Source: Wenzhouxiangellaceae bacterium (GTDB lineage Bacteria > Pseudomonadota > Gammaproteobacteria > Xanthomonadales > Wenzhouxiangellaceae). From it: a stretch of DNA of 51,290 bases. This document shows, piece after piece, positions 16,228-23,723 of the stretch. The stretch spans positions 1 to 51,290 of the forward strand of contig JANQPN010000029.1 of assembly GCA_028289455.1 (NCBI GenBank), written 5' to 3'. The notes below the pieces were generated by a model that worked only from the letters and a program-made list of their open reading frames with translations, was not told the origin of the DNA and did no database searches. Each line of letters starts with the position of its first letter. Positions within the stretch are counted from its first letter, which is position 1. Position numbers and translations under genes: made by a program.

Positions 16228-16953
16228 ATGACAAAGCCCACCTGCGCCGTCCGGTTGCGTGATGTTACATTCGGCTGGCACAAAGATGTCCTTACGCTAG
16301 ACATAGCCATGTTGGATATTGCTCATGGTGAACGTGTGTTTGTGTATGGGCCCAGCGGTTGCGGCAAAAGCACACTGTTGGCGCTGGTGGCCGGTGTTCT
16401 CAGCCCGACAAGCGGAGAGGTTCAGGTGCTGGAACAACCTCTGACGAACATGAAACCGGGTGCGCGGGATCGATTTCGGGCCGAACACCTGGGCGTGATC
16501 TTTCAGACATTCAATCTCCTGCCCTTCCTGTCAATCATCGATAATGTGAAATTGGGCTACAACTTTTCGCGCCAGCGCCGGGCACGAGTAACCAAGACAA
16601 CAGACGGCGACAGCGAGGCCATCGGACAGCTCCTCGATCACCTAGGTCTGACATCCGAAATTCGCGATCGTCCAGTACGCTCTTTGAGTATCGGCCAGCA
16701 ACAGCGTGTCGCCGTAGCACGGGCATTGATCGGCAGCCCCGACCTGGTCATTGCCGACGAGCCCACTTCAGCTCTGGATACCGAAGCCCGTGACCGTTTT
16801 CTCGACCTTCTGCTGAGTGAATGCAATAAAGCCAACAGCACATTACTGTTTGTCAGCCATGATATTGGCCTGGCCAAACATTTCGATAGAACGGTTGACC
16901 TGGCTCAACTCAATCGTGCCGGCGCGAGCACAGGGGAAGCCGCATGCGAATAG
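16228..16953 (+). CDS. ABC transporter ATPase (LolD/MacB type), zinc-linked
   Basis: A 241-residue nucleotide-binding subunit. The Walker A is GPSGCGKST (near residue 43), the Q-loop is IFQTFNLLPF, the signature is LSIGQQQRVAVARAL, Walker B is LVIADEPTSALD, and the H-loop His is in LFVSHD. It groups with LolD/MacB ATPases, which pair with FtsX-like permeases and usually drive periplasmic work rather than classical import. It begins 7 nt after zrgA and overlaps the permease gene by 10 nt. The ATG was chosen because the upstream frame overlaps zrgA. Confidence 0.9.
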   Translation: MTKPTCAVRLRDVTFGWHKDVLTLDIAMLDIAHGERVFVYGPSGCGKSTLLALVAGVLSPTSGEVQVLEQPLTNMKPGARDRFRAEHLGVIFQTFNLLPFLSIIDNVKLGYNFSRQRRARVTKTTDGDSEAIGQLLDHLGLTSEIRDRPVRSLSIGQQQRVAVARALIGSPDLVIADEPTSALDTEARDRFLDLLLSECNKANSTLLFVSHDIGLAKHFDRTVDLAQLNRAGASTGEAACE

Positions 16954-18203
16954 TTGCAACGTTGTTCAAGCTGGCAGGCCACAGTTTGTGGAACCGCCGA
17001 ACCACGGCTGCACTCACAGTGTTCGCCATCAGCATGAGCATGACTCTTTTTCTGGGTGTGGAAAACTTGCGTAAAAGCGCGAGAGAGAGTTTTGAAGCAA
17101 CCATATCTGACACTGATCTTATTGTCGGCGCACGCAGCGGTGAAGTTAATCTGTTGCTCTATTCAGTATTTCGCCTGGGAAACCCGACCGCAAACCTGGA
17201 CTGGGAAAGCTACAAAATCATCTCCAACCAGCCGGATGTAGCCTGGACAATTCCCATTTCACTGGGTGATGCCGTGCGCGGCTTTCGGGTTGTTGGCACT
17301 ACCCAAGCCTATTTTGACCACTACCGGTATGGCGAGCGCCGCCCGCTAAATTTTGCACAGGGTGTTCCATTCAATGATGTCTTCGACGCGGTTCTGGGTG
17401 CTCAGGCGGCCAGAGATATGGGGCTTTCGGTTGGCGATCCTATCGTACTATCTCACGGCATTGGCGGCACCAGCTTCGTCCACCATGACGACCATCCATT
17501 CCGGATCAGTGGAATTTTGGAAACCACCGGCACACCAGTTGACCGGGCAGTTCATGTTAGTCTGGAGGGCTTGGATGTCGTACACCGGCCTGCATCAGAG
17601 AGAGCATCAATAGCTGCGGGAGAACCTTCTGACACCGAAGCGTTCGAACCAGAGGCAATTACAGCTTTTTTCGTTGGTATGAAATCACGTATCCTAACGC
17701 TGCGCATGCAACGCCAGATCAATACCTATCGCGGCGAAGCCTTGTCGGCAGTTATACCTGGTGTCGCACTGGCGCAATTATGGCAGGTTGTCGGCTCTGT
17801 TGAAGTGGCATTGGGTGTTATCGCGGGATTCGTGGTCATTACCGGCCTGCTCGGTATGCTCACAAGCATTCTTACCAGTCTCAACGAGAGGCGGCGGGAG
17901 ATGGCGCTGCTACGGGCTGTTGGTGCACGTCCACCAGCTATTTTCTGCCTGCTGGTCATGGAAGCTGGATTATTGGCTGGTCTGGGATCACTGATCGGCG
18001 TTATCCTTGTGTATGCTGGTATCCTGCTGGCAGCGCCTTGGGTGCAGTCGACTTATGGCATTCTGATCATACCGGCAGGACCAGGACTGAAAGATTTGCA
18101 GCTCGTAGGTGCGGTGCTGCTGCTGGCACTGGCTCTGGGAGCAATCCCCGCCTGGTCGGCTTATCGACGATCCCTGGCAGATGGGTTGTCGGTGCAACTA
18201 TGA
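16944..18203 (+). CDS. FtsX-family ABC permease, zinc-linked
   Basis: A 419-residue protein with the FtsX/MacB arrangement: one N-terminal membrane segment (about residues 20-40), a large periplasmic domain, then three C-terminal segments (about 280-305, 330-365 and 380-405). The ERRREMALLRAVGA motif in the first cytosolic loop is the contact site for the ATPase. The periplasmic domain holds a His/Asp patch (FVHHDDHPF) that might touch metal. It overlaps the ATPase gene and lies downstream of zrgA, so a role with ZrgA in zinc uptake is likely. Confidence 0.88.
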   Translation: MRIVATLFKLAGHSLWNRRTTAALTVFAISMSMTLFLGVENLRKSARESFEATISDTDLIVGARSGEVNLLLYSVFRLGNPTANLDWESYKIISNQPDVAWTIPISLGDAVRGFRVVGTTQAYFDHYRYGERRPLNFAQGVPFNDVFDAVLGAQAARDMGLSVGDPIVLSHGIGGTSFVHHDDHPFRISGILETTGTPVDRAVHVSLEGLDVVHRPASERASIAAGEPSDTEAFEPEAITAFFVGMKSRILTLRMQRQINTYRGEALSAVIPGVALAQLWQVVGSVEVALGVIAGFVVITGLLGMLTSILTSLNERRREMALLRAVGARPPAIFCLLVMEAGLLAGLGSLIGVILVYAGILLAAPWVQSTYGILIIPAGPGLKDLQLVGAVLLLALALGAIPAWSAYRRSLADGLSVQL

Positions 18204-18220
18204 GTGGAAGGAGATTTTCA

Positions 18221-18742
18221 ATGCGAATTATTTTGAGTACGCTGTTGATCCTCGCAGCAACGATACCAGCCTTTGCGGACGAGTCAGCTTATCGAACCCT
18301 GGACTGGGAAGAACTCATGCCCCCCGGCGAATGGGAACGTGTTGATCAGGAGATGCTGAGTTTCTTCAGCGGCGGCGGCATGTTTGCCGAAGGCGGTGCA
18401 ATGGACGTACCCCGGCAGTTCGGTACATATAATGTTGTTGAAGACTTAAATAATCAGAAGATACGGCTTGCCGGCTTTGTCCTTCCGTTCGAATACGCAC
18501 CTGGAAAAAAAGTATCGGAATTCCTGCTGGTGCCCTATTTCGGCGCCTGTCTGCACTCTCCTCCTCCTCCTCCCAACCAGATGGTTTATGTCAAAACCGC
18601 CGAGCCTATTGCTATTGAAAGTCTGTGGGAACCCATCTGGGCTAATGGCGAGCTGATAACAGAAAAATACCTGAACGATTTAGGCAATGCCGCCTATACC
18701 ATGCAACTGGAGCAGTGGGAATCCTATGAATGGGAGGATTAA
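18221..18742 (+). CDS. DUF3299 family exported protein, last gene of zinc operon
   Basis: A 173-residue protein with a signal peptide (about residues 1-19, cleavage after AFA). The DUF3299 core is visible: IRLAGFVLPFEY, then FLLVPYFGACLHSPPPPPNQ with a single Cys and His that could bind metal, and a C-terminal EQWESYEWED. GGAAGGAG stands 8 nt before the ATG. DUF3299 proteins recur beside FtsX/LolD-type pairs and ZrgA. Acting as a periplasmic metal-binding partner is an inference. Confidence 0.85.
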   Translation: MRIILSTLLILAATIPAFADESAYRTLDWEELMPPGEWERVDQEMLSFFSGGGMFAEGGAMDVPRQFGTYNVVEDLNNQKIRLAGFVLPFEYAPGKKVSEFLLVPYFGACLHSPPPPPNQMVYVKTAEPIAIESLWEPIWANGELITEKYLNDLGNAAYTMQLEQWESYEWED

Positions 18743-19047
18743 GAATGCCGGATTCTGACTGAGCGCTGACACAGGCAATATCAGTCCCAGCCAGTTTATT
18801 CTGCTCACTTTCACTGGAAATCAGTAACGAGGTCAACAGTCAAGTATGGCCACACAGCCAGAATGACGCTAAACACATTGCAAACAAGAAAATGACTGTC
18901 CAGCAAGGTCATTCCATTCGCATAGAGGGGTCAAAAAGGCTATTTTTCAGCGCCCACAAAGCAGCGACACGGCCAGCACTATCTAAGACAGCTACAATGA
19001 TTGAACCTGAGAACGGTACAATTTTTCGCATGAAGCTGTTTCCCTAA
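18743..19047. other. Gap between zinc operon and oxidase gene
   Basis: No gene or clear terminator is seen in these 305 nt. A very short ORF (MPDSD) starts at 18754 and another (MKLFP) ends directly against the oxidase ATG at 19048; both may be chance. The oxidase start has no visible Shine-Dalgarno, so coupling to the MKLFP ORF (TAAATG junction) is conceivable. Confidence 0.3.
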
Positions 19048-20286
19048 ATGAAAAATTACGATGTGGTCATTGTCGGCGCCGGGATTATCGGGCTGTCGAT
19101 CGCCTGGCAGCTTGTGCGCCGCTCAAAGCTAAAGATCGCGGTACTCGAAAAGGGCGCCGGTGTTGGCGAAGGTTCAACCGGCGCATCATCGGCAGTTTGC
19201 CGGTGCCGTTATTCTCTTGATGAACTGGTTTATCTCGCACGGGACGGTATCAACGCATACAGAAACTGGGCTGCCTTCACTGGCCTGGATGAACCCAGAG
19301 CAACTTTCAACAATGATGGCGTACTGTGGATGCCCGGCTCTGATACACAATGGGCCGAAGCAGAACATCAGCGCATGCAGATGCTTGGTATTGCAACCGA
19401 AGTGTTGGATGACCTGGACATTAAACAACGTTTTCCGGCTCTAAACTCCTGTGTTCTGCAACCGGACTTTGTAACCGGTGAAGCACATGAATGCCAAGCG
19501 GGGAGCAAAAACTTCTTTGAAACTGAGGGCGGCTATGTTGATCCGGTTTCAGCTGCGCAAGATCTCGTCGAAGCCTGCCGAAAAAACGGGGTGGACATTC
19601 ATTTCAAAACTCAGGTGACCCGGGTAGAGGTGAACAACATTAAGCTGAAGTCCATTAAATTAAACAATAGTGAAACCCTTTCTATGCCGCTGCTGGTCAA
19701 CGCTGCCGGTCCATGGTGTAAACAGTTGTACCAGGCAGCAGGGCTGAAACTGGATTGGGATCTTTCGCCGGTACGTATTCAGGTCCTGCACCGTGACCGG
19801 CCGCAAGCACTGCAGGGACATATCCCGATTACCGTTGATATGCAGGGGGGGATTTATTTTCGGACCCAGAACCGTGGGCAGCAATTGCTTGTCGGTTCCG
19901 TCCTGGAAGAAGACGAACGCGAAATTGTTGCCGACCCCGACAATTTTCGAACCGAAACCGATCAGGAATTTGAACTGCTGAAGTTTCACGCATTGCACCA
20001 TCGATTACCGCAATTACCCTACCGGGGGACAGCAACCGGTTACTGCGGTTTGTACACCGTCAATCGTGCTGACGTGCATCCAATTGTCGGACCAACAAAC
20101 ATTACCGGGTTCTGGGTGGCCAATGGATTCAGTGGACATGGATTCAAACTCGCGCCTGCTATCGGGTCCATGCTGGCGCAGGCAATTACTGGTGATACTT
20201 TAGAGTTTGATACCCGGGTTCCCATGTCATTTCTCGGTGTTGATCGAGAACCGATCAAGCTCGAATCCAAGTCAGTGCTGGCCTGA
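19048..20286 (+). CDS. FAD-dependent oxidoreductase, DAO family
   Basis: A 412-residue flavoprotein. The N-terminal dinucleotide fold is clear (VVIVGAGIIGLSIAWQL). A second cofactor element, VNAAGPW, lies near residue 216, and the C-terminal flavin-contact motif is GFWVANGFSGHGFKLAPAIG. The overall pattern, including HPIVGPT, resembles the sarcosine oxidase beta-subunit and amino-acid or opine oxidase group. It probably oxidises a secondary amine or D-amino acid; the substrate is not known. It is monocistronic and convergent with the initiator tRNA gene. Confidence 0.85.
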   Translation: MKNYDVVIVGAGIIGLSIAWQLVRRSKLKIAVLEKGAGVGEGSTGASSAVCRCRYSLDELVYLARDGINAYRNWAAFTGLDEPRATFNNDGVLWMPGSDTQWAEAEHQRMQMLGIATEVLDDLDIKQRFPALNSCVLQPDFVTGEAHECQAGSKNFFETEGGYVDPVSAAQDLVEACRKNGVDIHFKTQVTRVEVNNIKLKSIKLNNSETLSMPLLVNAAGPWCKQLYQAAGLKLDWDLSPVRIQVLHRDRPQALQGHIPITVDMQGGIYFRTQNRGQQLLVGSVLEEDEREIVADPDNFRTETDQEFELLKFHALHHRLPQLPYRGTATGYCGLYTVNRADVHPIVGPTNITGFWVANGFSGHGFKLAPAIGSMLAQAITGDTLEFDTRVPMSFLGVDREPIKLESKSVLA

Positions 20287-20315
20287 CCAGGCCAAAACCC
20301 TGCATTTTTTCAGGG

Positions 20316-20346
20316 CACAAAAAAACCCGGCTGGCACCAGGTTTTT
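20316..20346. terminator. Bidirectional terminator between oxidase gene and tRNA-fMet
   Basis: AAACC-GG-CTGG and CCAG-GTTTTT arms form a GC-containing stem with a six-base loop, flanked by an A run on the left and a T run on the right. It can terminate both the plus-strand oxidase and the minus-strand tRNA, whose 3' end is 22 nt away. Confidence 0.75.
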
Positions 20347-20367
20347 CAATAAACTTTCTTGGAAAGT

Positions 20368-20444
20368 TGGTAGCGGGGGCAGGATTCGAACCTGCGACCT
20401 TCGGGTTATGAGCCCGACGAGCTGCCAGACTGCTCCACCCCGCA
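20368..20444 (-). tRNA. Initiator tRNA-fMet (CAT)
   Basis: This 77-nt cloverleaf has anticodon CAT at 20410-20408 and a genomically encoded CCA. The three G-C pairs in the anticodon stem (GGG/CCC) and the unpaired 1:72 position mark it as the initiator. The mismatch here is U1-U72 rather than the usual C1-A72 of E. coli. In E. coli the initiator gene metY directly precedes rimP; here it lies on the same strand but about 19 kb upstream of rimP. Confidence 0.95.
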
Positions 20445-20455
20445 GCAAGCAGGCC

Positions 20456-20484
20456 ATAATAACGCCACCGAACCATGGTTGCAA
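20456..20484 (-). promoter_or_regulatory. Promoter of tRNA-fMet
   Basis: On the minus strand TTGCAA (20484-20479) and TATTAT (20461-20456) are separated by exactly 17 nt. Transcription would begin within about 10 nt of the mature tRNA 5' end. A short GGCCTGC stretch follows the -10, as expected of a GC-rich discriminator in stable-RNA promoters. Confidence 0.65.
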
Positions 20485-20623
20485 CCCCTTTTGCGTTAGA
20501 TTTTCGATTAATTTGTGCTACTCCATACAGGAGTCGAATTTATCCTCAAACAAACGCCTGCGGCAATGATTATCTGCAGTTCATTTTGTTGTTCCATCTA
20601 AGCAGTAATGATTACGGCAACAA

Positions 20624-20878
20624 TCAGCGCCGCTGCCACCAGCGGACAATACCGATAATACTGATCAGCAGCCAGAAGCTTTCAATAATCACTGATGGCA
20701 AATTAAAGGTGAAGTACAACGACAATAAAATCAGCGCTGCCCCAATCAGGTTCATCAGGGAATAAGCCAGGCTTTTCGAACTCAACCGTTCCAATTGAAT
20801 TCCCAGATAAGCCAGTACAATCAAAGTTACACCGGTCATACCGGCCACATCGTGCCAGGCGAAACTGATGTCAGTCAT
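20624..20878 (-). CDS. Small membrane protein, CBU_0592-like
   Basis: An 84-residue protein with three hydrophobic segments, resembling the CBU_0592-like family of small bacterial membrane proteins. The function is unknown. Its ATG overlaps the stop codon of the ten-haem cytochrome gene (ATGA), so it is translated with the redox operon as its last gene. It may be unrelated cargo; such proteins also occur elsewhere. Confidence 0.7.
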   Translation of the reverse strand: MTDISFAWHDVAGMTGVTLIVLAYLGIQLERLSSKSLAYSLMNLIGAALILLSLYFTFNLPSVIIESFWLLISIIGIVRWWQRR

Positions 20879-22887
20879 TCAGCGCTGCTGTCCGCCGCCG
20901 ATTCCTCGACCGGTTCAACCAGCAGGCTGGGTGCAGCTGTCTGTTCTATACGCATTGGCTGCCAATGATAGGTATGACAGTCAGAGCAAGACTGCTCAAC
21001 CGCCCCATCGCGGTGGCAGCTGTCACATTGAGCTTTTTCAATAGGATGATGATCAATGGCGGCAAAATCTTCCTCATCACCTACATCGGTAAGTGCGTGA
21101 CAGGTAGCGCAAACTTCCCCGGTAACCAGGTGTGTTGCATGGGAAAATTGGGTTCTGCGGGTATTCTCCACTACCGGCCAGGCAACCTGTGGCTCGGCAC
21201 CACCTGTTGCCGTCAAGTGGCATTTACTGCATTGAAAGCCCAGGCGATCGTCATACCATTGGGGATCATGATCGGCCAGATCAGAAAACAGTCTCATTAA
21301 TGGATCAGCATGCAACTGTGGCACATAAGACAATGCCATGTAGGAGGATTTAGCCTGCAGATACCACCCGGGATTGCTGCGTATCTCGTCCTTGTCTTTT
21401 TCAATGCCATCGCGCATGGCCCGCCATTCGTCTCGGCTTGAACATACCTGCCCGCCAGCTTCTTCTACCGGCTGATCGGCAAACCAGCTGCTATACAGAA
21501 GCCTGCGAACATCCACCGGAATGGCACCGACCAGGCGTGTCAGTTCATCATTGCTGATCTGGCGGGTTTCACTGTCCACGGAAAAACGCTCCAGAGCATC
21601 TTCCGCTGCCATGTCGGCGGCCAGTGTTCTTACTGCTTTCGATAGTGCCACAACCGCTTCCAGCACCTCAGGTGCAACATCATCCAGAGAGTTCATCGCG
21701 GTATTGTCTTCCGTCAGTAACTCCATGGCTGCCACTGCATCCGGATCCGTCTCCAGCAACCGGCGCATCAACACCGGCATATTGCTGATCCGCTTGAACT
21801 GTGTTGTTCGGCAATTCGGCCAGAAACCGATCGACACTTCTTCCGCATTGATATTGGGTACTGCGAAAACTGTTGTAGGCCCGATCTTATCAATTAGCTT
21901 GTTGGTAACATCCTTCTCCAGGTGACAGTCAGAGCACATACTGTCAAACCCCGCCAGTTTCAGATCAGTGCCGTCATTCGGCAAATGGCAGTCGGTACAT
22001 TGCTGCGGAGCAAACTCAACCATCGCTTTTTTCTCAAAATGCAATTCCTGATGCCGCCGGTGATCGAACACAATCTGCGGCGTCACTTCAGGCAAACCGG
22101 AAAACGCCGGATGTCCATGCTGGAACGACTCAAACTGTGCGATATGACAGCTCTGGCATTGCTGATCGGTTAAACTGCTGGCATGCACGTTGTCATTGTG
22201 AATCTCGTGACAGCTGGCACAGCTCAGTTCAGATATCCGCGTTTCCAGTGGCGCCGGCTGCTCTGCCAGACGACGGGAAATATCCGCCAGAACCTCAGGG
22301 GCCGCATTGTGCACCTGCTCCGGATATTCAGCAATTTTGTGACAGTTAACACAGGCACTGACGGCTTGATGGTGATCTCCCTGAAAACCTTCGATTCCGG
22401 CCAGCAATAATGTCGAAAACTCATTGACCAGATTGGCGTGACAGGTTTCGCACTGCTCAATCATGGCATGCCGGTGATCCGTCGGGCCAGGTGAAATAAG
22501 CCATGTCAACATTGCACCGGAACTCAGCAGACCAAACACCCCAATGGTCACAATGAGTAATAGCAAAACCCATTTACGCCGTCTGCGGCGTTCCGTCAGT
22601 ACCGGAGTACACGGCGGCAAAACCTCGCAACAACGCCCATCGGCTCCAGGCCCCTGTACGCACGGACCACCATCCAGTTCAGACAGGCCACACTCCCAGG
22701 CACCACCCTTGGAAACCGGTTCACATAAGCGCCTGGGTAATCTGTCCGCTTGAGCATATGGGCAATGCCCTCGACCATCCGGCCCTTCAGCACAGGGCGG
22801 ACCTTCAGCACTGCCGCCGCAACGCCACTTATTGGTTACCCGATCATACTGGCTCTTGTCATGACCTGTGGGCTGCATCTGCTTCAC
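20875..22887 (-). CDS. Decahaem c-type cytochrome with cytoplasmic cysteine-rich head
   Basis: A 670-residue protein. Residues 1-105 are Cys-rich and contain a duplicated unit (W21-C23-PC32-GP-C42 and W64-C66-PC76-GP-C86), then five Arg/Lys and one membrane segment (about 106-130), placing the head in the cytoplasm. The periplasmic part has ten CxxCH sites, six between residues 146 and about 330 and four in the last 120 residues, separated by a haem-free helical region. It probably moves electrons through the periplasm, and the head may bind metal or Fe-S. It overlaps both neighbouring genes by 4 nt, which indicates one operon. Confidence 0.88.
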   Translation of the reverse strand: MKQMQPTGHDKSQYDRVTNKWRCGGSAEGPPCAEGPDGRGHCPYAQADRLPRRLCEPVSKGGAWECGLSELDGGPCVQGPGADGRCCEVLPPCTPVLTERRRRRKWVLLLLIVTIGVFGLLSSGAMLTWLISPGPTDHRHAMIEQCETCHANLVNEFSTLLLAGIEGFQGDHHQAVSACVNCHKIAEYPEQVHNAAPEVLADISRRLAEQPAPLETRISELSCASCHEIHNDNVHASSLTDQQCQSCHIAQFESFQHGHPAFSGLPEVTPQIVFDHRRHQELHFEKKAMVEFAPQQCTDCHLPNDGTDLKLAGFDSMCSDCHLEKDVTNKLIDKIGPTTVFAVPNINAEEVSIGFWPNCRTTQFKRISNMPVLMRRLLETDPDAVAAMELLTEDNTAMNSLDDVAPEVLEAVVALSKAVRTLAADMAAEDALERFSVDSETRQISNDELTRLVGAIPVDVRRLLYSSWFADQPVEEAGGQVCSSRDEWRAMRDGIEKDKDEIRSNPGWYLQAKSSYMALSYVPQLHADPLMRLFSDLADHDPQWYDDRLGFQCSKCHLTATGGAEPQVAWPVVENTRRTQFSHATHLVTGEVCATCHALTDVGDEEDFAAIDHHPIEKAQCDSCHRDGAVEQSCSDCHTYHWQPMRIEQTAAPSLLVEPVEESAADSSAE

Positions 22888-23723
22888 AGACCAATCTCCA
22901 GATGATAGGCATAGTTAACAATGACATGCAGCGCCGCCAATGCCAGCAGCGACACACTGAAAGCCACATGCACATATGTCCAGATTCGCAGCAATCTTTG
23001 TAATGTGTACTGCCGGTCCAGGCGGTGCTTGTGGTCAATCACTTCACGCAACTGCTCTGCCTTTTCATCAGCTGATTGATCAATGTATCGGCTGAGTGTA
23101 TTCAAGGAATCCATCAGCTTTCTGGCCTGGGTTGCCGAATTGAAGCAATGACCAAAGAACTCCCTCGGTTTGAACAGGTAGTGACGAATCTGCTTGGTAT
23201 AGAAATCCGTGAGGGGCTGACTGCCCGGTTCTTTGGCCAATCGGCCGATCAAATGATCAGCCTTGCGCAGCAGGCCTGCTCTTATCCTGGGAATACGATC
23301 CAGTTGCACCCGGCTTTCGCCTCTGGTTATACGCGGCGGTAAGGCAATACTGACCAGCAACCCGAAAATACCGCTGATAAAAACGATCACCATGAACAAC
23401 CACAACATCAAACTCAGGTTACCTGCCGGTGGCTGCCAGCCTGCGTGTAAAACAAATACCGCAATCGCTATCCACCCCAGCCAGGTGTGCATACGCCGCC
23501 AATACCAGGCCCGTCCCAGTGGGAGCATGGAAATTTTTTTACGAATGTTATAGAGAACTAAAAATAAGGTAATACCCAGCAACAGCCACCCGGTCCATTC
23601 AGATACATGCCGGAAGCGTGCATCAAATACCTGCCAGGCAATGGTTAAGCCGGCAATCACAACAGCCAGCACCAGTATCGTCGTCAGGCTGCGCCTGAAA
23701 TAATGGGTTAACGGTCCAGCCAT
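22884..23723 (-). CDS. Four-helix b-type cytochrome membrane protein
   Basis: A 279-residue protein with five hydrophobic segments (about residues 13-32, 43-60, 80-97, 105-128 and 248-270). Candidate haem ligands are His in RMHTWLG and VLHAGW, and His in YVHVAF and ALHVIVNY, spaced as in di-haem cytochrome b subunits. It probably links the quinone pool or a cytosolic donor to the adjoining multihaem cytochrome. It overlaps the CNB/ferredoxin gene by 16 nt and the ten-haem gene by 4 nt. The exact b-cytochrome family is not recognised. Confidence 0.75.
   Translation of the reverse strand: MAGPLTHYFRRSLTTILVLAVVIAGLTIAWQVFDARFRHVSEWTGWLLLGITLFLVLYNIRKKISMLPLGRAWYWRRMHTWLGWIAIAVFVLHAGWQPPAGNLSLMLWLFMVIVFISGIFGLLVSIALPPRITRGESRVQLDRIPRIRAGLLRKADHLIGRLAKEPGSQPLTDFYTKQIRHYLFKPREFFGHCFNSATQARKLMDSLNTLSRYIDQSADEKAEQLREVIDHKHRLDRQYTLQRLLRIWTYVHVAFSVSLLALAALHVIVNYAYHLEIGL

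Noticed and set aside
18754..18771. Tiny ORF MPDSD after the DUF3299 gene as a truncated fifth zrg gene
   Set aside because: Five codons with no continuing homology in any frame are not enough to call a gene remnant.
20255..20484. Open frames across the tRNA-fMet gene
   Set aside because: They run through a functional-looking tRNA gene and its terminator and show no domain.
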